From Owenia fusiformis (lineage: Eukaryota; Annelida; Polychaeta; Sabellida; Oweniidae): a stretch of DNA of 64,000 nucleotides. The notes below the pieces were generated by a model. The model was not told where the DNA came from. It ran no database searches and saw only the letters and a program-made list of their open reading frames with translations. The stretch spans positions 15,080,347-15,144,346 of the forward strand of contig CAIIXF020000009.1 in NCBI GenBank assembly GCA_903813345.2. Direction: 5' to 3'. Shown here piece by piece: positions 38,201 to 51,396 of this stretch. Both the position numbers and the translations under genes were made by a program. Within the stretch, counting starts at the first letter, position 1, and each line of letters opens with the position of its first letter.

Positions 38201-41200
38201 AGCTGCACTGGGTACGCGGCTACAGAGGTTCTTGAGGTAAACCAAGGAGCATGCATGCGTTGGCTACACTAGCTACACTGGCTATGCAGCTAGAGAGGTT
38301 CTCGAGGTAAGCCAAGGAGCATACATCCGGTGGTCAAGATAGCTACACGGCTACGCGGCTACAGAGGTTCTTGAGATACCCCTAGGACCATTCATGCGGT
38401 GGCTACGCTAGCTATATAGGCTACGTGTCTACACAGGGTCTGGAGATATGTAAGAATATGCATTCGCTAGCTACGCTAACTACACTGGCTATGCAGCTAG
38501 AGAGGTTCTTGAGGTAAGCCCAGGACCATACATACTGTGGCCCCGATAGCTGCACTGGGTACGTGGCTACAGAGGTTCTTGAGGTAAACCTAGGAGCATG
38601 CATGCGTTGGCTACACTAGCTACACTGGCTATGCAGCTAGAGAGGTTCTCGAGGTAAGCCCAGGACCATACATACTGTGGCCCCGATAGCTGCACTGGGT
38701 ACGTGGCTACAGAGGTTCTTGAGGTAAACCTAGGAGCATGCATGCGTTGGCTACACTAGCTACACTGGCTATGCAGCTAGAGAGGTTCTCGAGGTAAGCC
38801 CAGGACCATACATACTGTGGCCCCGATAGCTGCACTGGGTACGTGGCTACAGAGGTTCTTGAGGTAAACCTAGGAGCATGCATGCGTTGGCTACACTAGC
38901 TACACTGGCTATGCAGCTAGAGAGGTTCTCGAGGTAAGCCCAGGACCATACATACTGTGGCCCCGATAGCTGCACTGGGTACGTGGCTACAGAGGTTCTT
39001 GAGGTAAACCTAGGAGCATGCATGCGTTGGCTACGCTAGCTACACTGAATATGCAGCTAGAGAGCTTCTCGAGGTAAGCCCAGGACCATAAATACTCTGG
39101 CCCCGATAGCTGCACTGGGTACGCGGCTATAGAGGTTCTTGAGGTAAACCTAGGAGCATGCATGCGTTGGCTACACTAGCTACACTCGCTATGCAGCTAG
39201 AGAGGTTCTCGAGGTAAGCCCAGGACCATACATACTGTGGCCCCGATAGCTGCACTAGGTACGCGGCTACAGAGGTTCTTGAGGTAAACCAAGGAGCATG
39301 CATGCGTTCGCTTACACTAGCTACACTGGCTATGCAGCTAGAGAGGTTCTCGAGGTAAGCCAAGGAGCATACATTCGGTGGTCAAGATAGCTACACTGGC
39401 TACGCGGCTACAGAGGTTCTTGAGGTAAACCTAGGAGCGTGCATGCGTTGGCTACACTAGCTACACTCGCTATGCAGCTAGAGAGGTTCTCGAGGAAAGC
39501 CCAAGACCATACATACTATGGCCCCGGTAGCTGCACTGGGTACACGGCTACAGAGGTTCTTGAGGTAAACCAAGGAGCATGCATGCGTTGGCTACACTAG
39601 CTACACTGGCTATGCAGCTAGATAGGTTCTCGAGGTAAGCCAAGGAGCATACATTCGGTGGTCAAGATAGCTACACTGGCTACGCGGCTACAGAGGTTCT
39701 TGAGGAAAACCTAGGAGCATGCATGCGTTGGCTACACTTGCTACACTGGCTATGCAGCTAGAGAGGTTCTCGAGGTAAGCCAAGGAGCATACATTCGGTG
39801 GTCACTATAGCTACACTGGCTACGCGGCTACAGAGGTACCCCCCTAGGAACATGCATGCGGTGGCTACGCTACCTTCACTGGCTTTGCGGCTACAGATGT
39901 TCTGGATGTAAGCCCGGGACCATACATACTGTGGCCCTGATAGCTACACTGGCTACGCGGCCACAGAGGTAACCCTAGGAGCATGATGCGTTGGCTACGC
40001 TAGCTACACTGGCTGTAAATCCAGAGAGGTCCTGGAGGTAAGCCCAGGAGCATACATCCGGTGGTCACGATAGCTACACTGGCTATGGGGCTACAGAGGT
40101 TCTTGAGGTAACCCTAGGATCATGCATGCGTTGGCTACGCTAGCTACACTGACTATGCAGCTTGAGAGGTTCTGGAGGTAAGCCCAAGAGCATACATCCG
40201 GTGGTCACGATAGCAGGCTACGTGTCTACACAGGGTCTGGAGATATATAAGAATATGCATGCGCTAGCTACGCTAACTACACTGGCTATGCAGCTAGAGA
40301 GGTTCTTGAGGTAATCCCAGGAGCATACATGCGGTGGTCACAATAGCTAAACAGGCTATGCGGCTACAGAGGTTCTTGATGTACCCCTGCGATGGCTACG
40401 CTACCTATACTGGCTTTGCGGCTACAGAGGTTCTGGATGTAAGCCTAGGACGAAACGTACTGTGACCCCGATAGCTGCACTGGGTACACGGCTACAGAGG
40501 TTCTTGAGGTAAACCTAGGAGCATGCATGCGTTGGCTACACTAGCTACACTGGCTATGCGGCTAGAGATGTTCTCGAGGTAAGTCCAGGACCATACATTC
40601 TGTGGTCCCAATAGCTTCACTGGCTTCGCGGCTACAGAGGTTCTTAAGGTAACCCTAGCAGCATGCATGTGTTGGCTACGCTAGCTACACTGACTATGCA
40701 GCTAGAGAGGATCTGGAGGTAAGCCCAGGAGCATACATCCGGTGGTCACGATAGCTACACTGGCTACGCGGCTACAGAGGGTCTTGGGGTACCCCTAGGA
40801 ACATGCATGCAGTGGCTACGCTACCTACACTGGCTTTGCGGCTACAGAGGTTCTGGATGTAAGCCTAGGACGAAACATACGTGACCCTGATAGCTGCACT
40901 GGGTACGCAGCTACAGAGGTTCTTGAGGTAAACCTAGGAGCATGCATGCGTTGGCTACACTAGCTACACTCGCTATGCAGCTAGAGAGGTTCTCGAGGTA
41001 AGCCCAGGACCATTCATACTGTGGCCCCGATAGCTGCACTGGGTACGCAGCTCCAGAGGTTCTTGAGGTAAACCAAGGAGCATGCATGCGTTGGCTACAC
41101 TAGCTACACTGGCTATGCAGCTAGAGATGTTCTCGAGGTAAGCCAAGGAGCATACATCCGGTGGTCAAGATAGCTACACGGCTACGCGGCTACAGAGGTT

Positions 41201-43135
41201 CTTGAGATATGTAAGAATATGCATTCGCTAGCTACGCTAACTACACTGGCAATGCAGCTAGAGAGGTTCTTGAGGTAAGCCCAGGAGCATACATGCGGTG
41301 GTCACAATAGCTACACAGGCTAAGCGGCTATAGAGGTTCTTGATGTACCCCTAGGACCATGCATGCGATGACTACGCTACCTATACTGGTTTTGCGGCTA
41401 CAGATGTTCTGGATGTAAGCCCGGGACCATACATACTGTGGCCCCTATAGCTGCACTGGGTACGCAGCTACAGAGGTTCTTGAGGTAGACCAAGGAGCAT
41501 GCATCCGGTGGTCAAGATAGCTACACTGGCTACGCGGCTACAGAGGTTCTTGAGATACCCCTAGAACCATTAATGCGGTGGCTACGCTACCTATACTTGT
41601 TTTGCGGCTACAGATGTTCTGGATGTAAGCCCAGGACCATACATACTGTGGCCCTGATAGCTACACTGGCTACACGGCTACAGAGGTAACCCTAGGAGCA
41701 TGCATGCGTTGGCTACGCTAGCTACACTGGCTGTGCATCCAGAGAGGTTCTGGATGTAAGCCTAGGACGAAACGTACTGTGACCCCGATAGCTGCACTGG
41801 GTACGTGGCTACAGAGGTTCTTGAGGTAAACCTAGGAGCATGCATGCGTTGGCTACGCTAGCTACACTGAATATGCAGCTAGAGAGGTTTTCGAGGTAAG
41901 CCAAGGAGCATACATTCGGTGGTCAAGATAGCTACACTGGCTACGCGGCTACAGAGGTTCTTGAGGTAAACCTAGGAGCATGCATGCGTTGGCTACACTA
42001 GCTACACTCGCTATGCAGCTAGAGAGGTTCTCGAGGAAAGCCCAAGACCATACATACTGTGGCCCCGATAGCTGCACTGGGTACGCGGCTACAGAGGTTC
42101 TTGAGGTAAACCAAGGAGCTTGCATGCGTTGGCTACACTAGCTACACTGGCTATGCAGCTAGAGAGGTTCTCAAGGTAAGCCAAGGAGCATACATTCGTT
42201 GGTCAAGATAGCTACACTGGCTACGCGGCTACAGAGGTTCTTGAGGTAAACCTAGGAGCATGCATGCGTTGGCTACACTAGCTACACTCGCTATGCAGCT
42301 AGAGAGGTTCTCGAGGTAAGCCCAAGACCATACTTACTGGGGCCCCGATAGCTGCACTGGGTACGCGGCTACAGAGGTTCTTGAGGTAAACCAAGGAGCA
42401 TGCATGCGTTGGCTACACTAGCTACACTGGCTATGCAGCTAGAGAGGTTCTCGAGGTAAGCCAAGGAGCATACATTCGGTGGTCACGATAGCTACACTGG
42501 CTACGCGGCTACAGAGGTACCCCCCTAGGAACATGCATGCGGTGGCTTCGCTACCTTCACTGGCTTTGCGGCTACAGATGTTCTGGATGTAAGCCCGGGA
42601 CCATACATACTGTGGCCCTGATAGCTACACTGGCTACGCGGCCACAGAGGTAACCCTAGGAGCATGATGCGTTGGCTACGCTAGCTACACTTGCTGTGCA
42701 TCCAGAGAGGTCCTTGAGGTAAGCCCAGGAGCATACATCCGGTGGTCACGATAGTTACACTGGCTATGGGGCTACAGAGGTTCTTGAGGTAACCCTAGGA
42801 GCATGCATGCGTTGGCTACGCTAGCTACACTGACTATGCAGCTTGAGAGGTTCTGGAGGTAAGCCCAAGAGCATACATCCGGTGGTCACGATAGCTACAC
42901 TGGCTACACGGCTACAGAGGTTCTTGAGGTACCCCTAGGTGGCTACGCTAGCTGCACAAGCTACGTGTCTACACAGGGTCTGGAGGTAACTGTAAGAATA
43001 TGCATGCGCTAGCTACGCTAACTACACTGGCTATGCAGCTAGAGAGGTTCTTGAGGTAAGCCCAGGAGCATACATCCGGTGGTAACGATAGCTCCACTGG
43101 CTACGTGGCTTAAGATTTCTTGAGGTACCCCTAGG

Positions 43136-43275
43136 ACCATTATACATGTCATGATATAGGGAGAAAATCAAAAAACTCAAGGCCTGTGTTGCATTTGCTA
43201 ACTGTATATTGAATGCTCTTACTATGCTAGAATATTTTCTCTCACTATATCTTGACACTGTTTAAAGGACCCTGC
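43136..43275. repeat. AT-rich insert, copy 7
   Basis: This is nearly identical to copy 6, with single-base changes such as GTTGCATTT for GTTACATTT and TTTAAAGG for TTTTAAGG. Confidence 0.88.
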
Positions 43276-46200
43276 ATGCGTTGGATACGCTAGCTACATT
43301 GGCTTTGCGGCTACAAATGTTCTGGATGTAAGCCCAGGACCATACATACTGTGGCCCCGATAGCTGTACTGGGTACGTGGCTACAGAGGTTTTTGAGGTA
43401 AACCTAGGAGCATGCATGCGATGGCTAAGCTAGCTACACTGGCTATGCAGCTAGAGAGGTTCTGGAGGAAAGCCCAGTACCCCTTAGACCATGCATGCGG
43501 TGGCTACACTATCTACACTGGCTTTACGGCTACAGAGGTTCTGGATATAAGCCCAGGACGATACATTCTGTGGCCCCGATAGCTGCACTGGGTATGCAGC
43601 TACAGAGTTTCTGGATGTAAGCCCAGGACCATACATTCTGTGGTCCCGATAGCTGCACTGGCTTCGCTGCTACATAGGTTCTTGAGGTAAACCTAGGAGC
43701 ATGCATGCGTTTGCTACGCTAGCTACACTGGCTATGCAGCTAGAGAGGTTCTGGAGGTAAGCCCAGTACCCCTAAGACCATGCATGCGGCGGCTACGCTC
43801 TCTACACTGGCTTTGCAGCTACAGAGGTTCTGGATGTAAGCCCAGGACCATACATACTGTGGCCCCGATAGCTACACTGGTTACACGGCTACAGAGGTTC
43901 TTGAGGTAAGCCCAGGACGAAACATACTGTGAACCCGATAGCTGCACTGGGTACGCGGCTACAGAGGCTCTTGAGGTAAACCTAGGAGCATGCATGCGTT
44001 GGCTACACGAGAAAGACTGGCTATGCAGCTAGAGAGGTTCTCGAGGTAAGCCAAGGAGCATACATTTGGTGGTCAAGATAGCTTAACTGGCTACGCAGCT
44101 ACAGAGGTTCTTGAGGTAAACCCAGGAAAATGCATGCGTTGTCTACACTAGCTACACTCGCTATGCAGCTAGAGAGGTTCTCGAGGTAAGCCCAAGACCA
44201 TACATACTGTGGCCCCGACAGCTGCACTGGGTACGCGGCTACAGAGGTTCTTGAGGTAAACCAAGGAGCATGCATGCGTTGGCTACACTAGCTACACTGG
44301 CTATGCAGCTAGAGAGGTTCTCGAGGTAAGCCAAGGAGCATACATTCGGTGGTCAAGATAGCTACACTGGCTACGCGGCTACAGAGGTTCTTGAGGTACC
44401 CCTACGACCATTCATGCGGTGGCTACGCTAGCTACACAGGCTACGTGTCTACACAGGGTCTGGAGATATGTAAGAATATGCATGCGCTAGCTACGCTAAC
44501 TACACTGGCTATGCAGCTAGAGAGGTTCTTGAGGTAAGCCCAGGAGCATACATGCGGTGGTCACAATAGCTACACTGGCTACGCGTCTACAGACGTTCTT
44601 GATGTACCCCTAGGACCATGCATGCGATGGCTACGCTACCTATACTGGTTTTGCGGCTACAGATGTTCTGGATGTAAGCCCAGGACCATACATACTGTGG
44701 CCCCGATAGCTGCACTGGGTACGTGGCTACAGAGGATCTTGAGGTAAACCTAGGAGCATGCATGCGTTGGCTACACTAGCTTCACTGGCTATGCAGGTAG
44801 AGAGGTTCTCGAGGTAAGCCCAGGACCATACATACTGTGGCCCCGATAGCTGCACTGGGTACGTGGCTACAGAGGTTCTTGAGGTAAACCTAGGAGCATG
44901 CATGCGTTGGCTACGCTAGCTACACTGAATATGCAGCTAGAGAGGTTTTCGAGGTAAGCCAAGGAGCATACATTCGGTGGTCAAGATAGCTACACTGGCT
45001 ACGCGGCTACAGAGGTTCTTGAGGTAAATCTAGGAGCATGCATGCGTTTGCTACACTAGCTACACTCGCTATGCAGCTAGAGAGGTTCTCGAGGTAAGCC
45101 CAAGACCATACATACTGTGGCCCCGATAGCTGCACTGGGTACGCAGCTACAGAGGTTCTTGAGATAAACCTAGGAGCATGCTTGCGTTGGCTACACTAGC
45201 TACACTGGCTATGCGGCTAGAGATGTTCTCGAGGTAAGCCCAGGACCATACATACTGTGGCCCCGATAACTGCACTGGGTACGTGGCTACAGAGGTTCTT
45301 GAGGTAAACCTAGGAGCATGCATGCGTTGGCTACACTAGCTACATTGGATATGCAGCTAGAGAGGTTCAGGAGGTAAGCCCAGTACCCCTTAAACGATGC
45401 ATGCGGTGGCTACGCTATCTACACTGGCTTTGCCGCTACAGAGGTTCTGGATGTAAGCCCAAGACGATACATTCTGTGGCCCCGATAGCTTCACTGGCTA
45501 CGCGGCAACAGAGGTTCTTGAGGTACCCCTAGGACCATGCATGCGGTGGCTACGCTACCTACACTGGCTTTGCGGCTACAGATGTTCTAGATGTAAGCCT
45601 AGGACGAAACATACTGTGACCCCGATAGCTGCACTGGCTACGCGGCTACAGATGTTCTTGAAGTAAACCTAGGAGCATGCATGCGTTGGCTACGCTGGCT
45701 ACACTGGCTATGCAGCTAGAGAGGTTCTCGAGGTAAGCCAAGGACCATACATACTGTGGCCCCGATAGCTGCACTGGGTACGCGGCTACAGAGGTTCTTG
45801 AGGTAAACCAAGGAGCATGCATGCGTTGGCTACACTAGCTACACTGGCTATGCAGCTAGAGAGGTTCTCGAGGTAAGCCCAGGACCATACATACTGTGGC
45901 CCCGATAGCTGCACTGGGTACGTGGCTACAGAGGTTCTTGAGGTAAACCTAGGAGCATGCATGCGTTGGCTACGCTAGCTACACTGAATATGCAGCTAGA
46001 GAGGTTTTCGAGGTAAGCCAAGGAGCATACATTCGGTGGTCAAGATAGCTACACTGGCTACGCGGCTACAGAGGTTCTTGAGGTAAATCTAGGAGCATGC
46101 ATGCGTTTGCTACACTAGCTACACTCGCTATGCAGCTAGAGAGGTTCTCGAGGTAAGCCCAAGACCATACATACTTTGGCCCCGATAGCTGCACTGGGTA

Positions 46201-49200
46201 CACGGCTACAGAGGTTCTTGAGGTAAACCTAGGAGCATGCTTGCGTTGGCTACACTAGCTACACTGGCTATGCGAATAGAGATGTTCTCGAGGTAAGCCC
46301 AGGACCATACATACTGTGGCCCCGATAGCTGCACTGGGTGCGTGGCTACAGAGGTTCTTGAGGTAAACCTAGGAGCATGCATGCATTGGCTACACTAGCT
46401 ACACTGGCTATGCAGCTAGAGAGGTTCTCGAGGTAAGCCCAGGACCATACATACTGTGGCCCCGATAGCTGCACTGGGTACGTGGCTACAGAGGTTCTTG
46501 AGGTAAACCTAGGAGCATGCATGCGTTGGCTACGCTAGCTACACTGAATATGCACAGGGGCCAAGGAGCATACATCCGGTGGTCAAGATAGCTACACGGC
46601 TACGCGGCTACAGAGGTTCTTGAGATACCCCTAGGACCATTAGCATACATGCGGTGGTCACAATAGCTACACAGGCTAAGCGGCTACAGAGGTTCTTGAT
46701 GTACCCCTAGGACCATGCATGCGATGGCTACGCTACCTATACTGGTTTTGCAGCTACTGGGTACGCGGCTACAGAGGTTCTTGAGGTAAACCTAGGAGCA
46801 TGCTTGCGTTGGCTACACTAGCTGCACTGGCTACGCGGCTACAGATGTTCTTGAAGTAAACCTAGGAGCATGCATGCGTTGGCTACGCTGGCTACACTGG
46901 CTATGCAGCTAGAGAGGTTCTCGAGGTAAGCCCAGGACCATACATACTGTGGCCCCGATAGCTGCACTGGGTACGCAGCTACAGAGGTTCTTGAGGTAAA
47001 CCAAGGAGCATGCATGCGTTGGCTACACTAGCTACACTGGCTATGCAGCTAGAGAGGTTCTCGAGGTAAGCCAAGGAGCATACATCCGGTGGTCAAGATA
47101 GCTACACGGCTACGCGGCTACAGAGGTTCTTGAGATACCCCTAGGACCATTCATGCGGTGGCTACGCTAGCTATATAGGCTACGTGTCTACACAGGGTCT
47201 GGAGATATGTAAGAATATGCATTTGCTAGCTACGCTAACTACACTGGCTATGCAGCTAGAGAGGTTCTTGAGGTAAGCCCAGGACCATACATACTGTGGC
47301 CCCGATAGCTGCACTGGGTACGTGGCTACAGAGGTTCTTGAGGTAAACCTAGGAGCATGCATGCGTTGGCTACACTAGCTACACTGGCTATGCAGCTAGA
47401 GAGGTTCTCGAGGTAAGCCCAGGACCATACATACTGTGGCCCCGATAGCTGCACTGGGTACGTGGCTACAGAGGTTCTTGAGGTAAACCTAGGAGCTTGC
47501 ATGCGTTGGCTACACTAGCTACACTGGCTATGCAGCTAGAGAGGTTCTCGAGGTAAGCCCAGGACCATACATACTGTGGCCCCGATAGCTGCACTGGGTA
47601 CGTGGCTACAGAGGTTCTTGAGGTAAACCTAGGAGCATGCATGCGTTGGCTACACTAGCTACACTGGCTATGCAGCTAGAGAGGTTCTAGAGGTAAGCCC
47701 AGGACCATACATACTCTGGCCCCGATAGCTGCACTGGGTACGCGGCTATAGAGGTTCTTGAGGTAAACCTAGGAGCATGCATGCGTTGGCTACACTAGCT
47801 ACACTCGCTATGCAGCTAGAGAGGTTCTCGAGGTAAGCCCAGGACCATACATACTGTGGCCCCGATAGCTGCACTGGGTACGCGGCTACAGAGGTTCTTG
47901 AGGTAAACCAAGGAGCATGCATGCGTTCGCTTACACTAGCTACACTGGCTATGCAGCTAGAGAGGTTCTCGAGGTAAGCCAAGGAGCATACATTCGGTGG
48001 TCAAGATAGCTACACTGGCTACGCGGCTACAGAGGTTCTTGAGGTAAACCTAGGAGCGTGCATGCGTTGGCTACACTAGCTACACTCGCTATGCAGCTAG
48101 AGAGGTTCTCGAGGAAAGCCCAAGACCATACATACTGTGGCCCCGGTAGCTGCACTGGATACGCGGCTACAGAGGTTCTTGAGGTAAACCAAGGAGCATG
48201 CATGCGTTGGTTACACTAGCTACACTGGCTATGCAGCTAGATAGGTTCTCGAGGTAAGCCAAGGAGCATACATTCGGTGGTCAAGATAGCTACACTGGCT
48301 ACGCGGCTACAGAGGTTCTTGAGGAAAACCTAGGAGCATGCATGCGTTGGCTACACTAGCTACACTGGCTATGCAGCTAGAGAGGTTCTCGAGGTAAGCC
48401 AAGGAGCATACATTCGGTGGTCAAGATAGCTACACTGGCTACGCGGCTACAGAGGTTCTTGAGGTAAACCTAGGAGCATGCATGCGTTGGCTACACTAGC
48501 TACACTCGCTATGCAGCTAGAGAGGTTCTCGAGGAAAGCCCAAGACCATACATACTTTGGCCCCCCCTAGGAACATGCATGCGGTGGCTACGCTACCTTC
48601 ACTGGCTTTGCGGCTACAGATGTTCTGGATGTAAGGCCGGGACCATACATACTGTGGCCCTGATAGCTACACTGGCTACACTGGCTACGCGGCCACAGAG
48701 GTAACCCTAGGAGCATGATGCGTTGGCCACGCTAGCTACACTGACTATGCAGCTTGAGAGGTTCTGGAGGTAAGCCCAAGAGCATACATCCGGTGGTCAC
48801 GATAGCAGGCTACGTGTCTACACAGGGTCTGGAGATATATAAGAATATGCATGCGCTAGCTACGCTAACTACACTGGCTATGCAGCTAGAGAGGTTCTTG
48901 AGGTAATCCCAGGAGCATACATGCGGTGGTCACAATAGCTAAACAGGCTATGCGGCTACAGAGGTTCTTGATGTACCCCTGCGATGGCTACGCTACCTAT
49001 ACTGGCTTTGCGGCTACAGAGGTTCTGGATGTAAGCCTAGGACGAAACGTACTGTGACCCCGATAGCTGCACTGGGTACACGGCTACAGAGGTTCTTGAG
49101 GTAAACCTAGGAGCATGCATGCGTTGGCTACACTAGCTACACTGGCTATGCGGCTAGAGATGTTCTCGAGGTAAGTCCAGGACCATACATTCTGTGGTCC

Positions 49201-50000
49201 CAATAGCTTCACTGGCTTCGCGGCTACAGAGGTTCTTGAGGTAACCCAAGCAGCATGCATGTGTTGGCTACGCTAGTTACACTGACTATGGAGCTAGAGA
49301 GGATCTGGAGGTAAGCCCAGGAGCATACATCCGGTGGTCACGATAGCTACACTGGCTACGCGGCTACAGAGGGTCTTGGGGTACCCCTAGGAACATGCAT
49401 GCAGTGGCTACGCTACCTACACTGGCTTTGCGGCTACAGAGGTTCTGGATGTAAGCCTAGGACGAAACATACGTGACCCCGATAGCTGCACTGGGTACGC
49501 AGCTACAGAGGTTCTTGAGGTAAACCTAGGAGCATGCATGCGTTGGCTACACTAGCTACACTCGCTATGCAGCTAGAGAGGTTCTCGAGGTAAGCCCAGG
49601 ACCATACATACTGTGGCCCCGATAGCTGCACTGGGTACGCAGCTCCAGAGGTTCTTGAGGTAAACCAAGGAGCATGCATGCGTTGGCTACACTAGCTACA
49701 CTGGCTATGCAGCTAGAGATGTTCTCGAGGTAAGCCAAGGAGCATACATCCGGTGGTCAAGATAGCTACACGGCTACGCGGCTACAGAGGTTCTTGAGAT
49801 ACCCCTAGGACCATTCATGCGTTGGCTACGCTAGCTACACAGGCTACGTGTCTACACAGGATCTGGAGATATGTAAGAATATGCATTCGCTAGCTACGCT
49901 AACTACACTAGCAATGCAGCTAGAGAGGTTCTTGAGGTAAGCCCAGGAGCATACATGCGGTGGTCACAATAGCTACACAGGCTAAGCGGCTATAGAGGTT

Positions 50001-50500
50001 NNNNNNNNNNNNNNNNNNNNNNNNNNNNNNNNNNNNNNNNNNNNNNNNNNNNNNNNNNNNNNNNNNNNNNNNNNNNNNNNNNNNNNNNNNNNNNNNNNNN
50101 NNNNNNNNNNNNNNNNNNNNNNNNNNNNNNNNNNNNNNNNNNNNNNNNNNNNNNNNNNNNNNNNNNNNNNNNNNNNNNNNNNNNNNNNNNNNNNNNNNNN
50201 NNNNNNNNNNNNNNNNNNNNNNNNNNNNNNNNNNNNNNNNNNNNNNNNNNNNNNNNNNNNNNNNNNNNNNNNNNNNNNNNNNNNNNNNNNNNNNNNNNNN
50301 NNNNNNNNNNNNNNNNNNNNNNNNNNNNNNNNNNNNNNNNNNNNNNNNNNNNNNNNNNNNNNNNNNNNNNNNNNNNNNNNNNNNNNNNNNNNNNNNNNNN
50401 NNNNNNNNNNNNNNNNNNNNNNNNNNNNNNNNNNNNNNNNNNNNNNNNNNNNNNNNNNNNNNNNNNNNNNNNNNNNNNNNNNNNNNNNNNNNNNNNNNNN
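50001..50500. other. Assembly gap (500 N)
   Basis: Exactly 500 N separate satellite on the left from the proline-rich exon on the right. The true distance is unknown, as is whether the join is real. Confidence 0.99.
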
Positions 50501-50530
50501 GACGTGAATGAGCTGTTATATGTATTTCAG

Positions 50531-51396
50531 ATAATAGTGCCAAATCTCCAAATGAACACCAGAACTTGTTAGAACCAGGCTGTATGCCTCGCAATAAGAG
50601 CACCAGTGACCTCGTCTCTTCCACCCAAGGTCCCCCTCAACCTATGCCCAGAACCCTACCAGCTAGTGCAAGCAGTGACAGTATAAGTAAACCTAGCCCA
50701 GCTCCAAGACGTGGCATTCAAAGTATGTTTGAGCCAAGTACTGGTCCTGAAATCCCCAAGGTAGCCCCAGTGCCAGCTGCAAGAGGGGCCCCTCCACCTG
50801 TCCCTGCAACAAGGCGCAGTCCAGGGTCACCTGAAAAGACTATGATACCTCCACCTGTGGCTAGACCAAGGCGGGATGTAAAGAGTGAAATGGTTTGCAA
50901 TGGGCCTCCAGCCCCAACTGAGGCACCGCCTCCTCCTCCAACTGAGGCGCCGCCTCCTCCTCCAACTGGTGCTCCACCCACTGAAGCTCCTCCCCCTCCA
51001 CCTAGTGAGGCCTGGAATGTGGATAGTCCTGCTACCACTTCTCCTGGTCAACTTGACCTTGGAGATCCAGGTACTCCCCCACCAAGCCCCCCTGGGTGTC
51101 CTGATCCATCTAGCCCCCCTCCACCCCTAGGACCTGCACCTGGGCTCCCCATAGGAGGTTTAGGTGACCCAGGTACTCCACCCCCCGACCCTTCACAGAA
51201 GGACCCATTCTTTGACCTAGGAGATCCTGGGAGTCCACCCCCTCCTCCCCCAGGAAATGGGTCATTTGATGCATTACACGAAGGCAGCATTATAAGTGTT
51301 GAGCACAAGGGGTCTGCGCAGAGACCCCCTCTTCCAACCAGACCTGCTCCTCCACCTCCTGCACCAAGAAGGAATATTCCACCGAAGCCAAATTAA
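50531..51396 (+). CDS. Last coding exon of a proline-rich SH3-ligand protein (C-terminal 287 residues)
   Basis: The exon begins after a good 3' splice site (TGTATTTCAG ending at 50530). It starts with two bases completing a split codon, then reads DNSAKSPNEHQ and on to TAA at 51394-51396. The upstream frame is closed by TGA at 50509-50511, so splicing is required. The product is a disordered tail: RNKSTSDLVSS, then PAPRRG and PATRR basic-proline motifs, and poly-proline runs with three PTEAPPPPP-type units. Three DLGDPG-type repeats (near 51055, 51164 and 51215) follow, then a DPF motif (about 51202) and a terminal RPPLPTRPAPPPP...PRRNIPPKPN. PPLPTR fits a class II SH3 ligand, and DPF is an AP2-appendage type motif. 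This suggests an endocytic or actin-linked adaptor, as in synaptojanin-like or RhoGAP/BAR proteins, but the family cannot be fixed from this tail. The exon is much richer in GC than the surrounding sequence. Upstream exons lie outside the window or in the gap. Confidence 0.75.

Larger units (their letters stand above)
27403..50000. repeat. Satellite array, block 2, with 8.06-8.76 kb higher-order repeat
   Basis: This is the same satellite family and orientation as block 1, starting abruptly near 27403 and running into the N gap. The leftmost 2 kb (27403-29500) is the most divergent, as expected for an array edge. Copies to the right are much more alike. Anchors show a kilobase-scale period: 34972/43031 and 36290/44349 are both 8059 bp apart. 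37791/46550 and 38421/47180 are both 8759 bp apart, so about 700 bp (five dimers) were gained or lost between them. 39127/47746 are 8619 bp apart. The rare variant GACGAAACATACGTGAC is at 7764, 32670, 40869 and 49461. The block lies directly upstream of the proline-rich last exon, separated from it only by the gap. Confidence 0.97.

Noticed and set aside
1-50000. CRISPR-like periodic repeats
   Set aside because: The units are contiguous with no unique spacers, and the genome is eukaryotic (introns, SINE, LINE).
50718-51308. Glycine-rich minus-strand frames and a leucine-rich + frame over the proline-rich exon
   Set aside because: They are shadows of the proline codons. Splice acceptor, phase and SH3-ligand content support only the 50531-51396 + frame.
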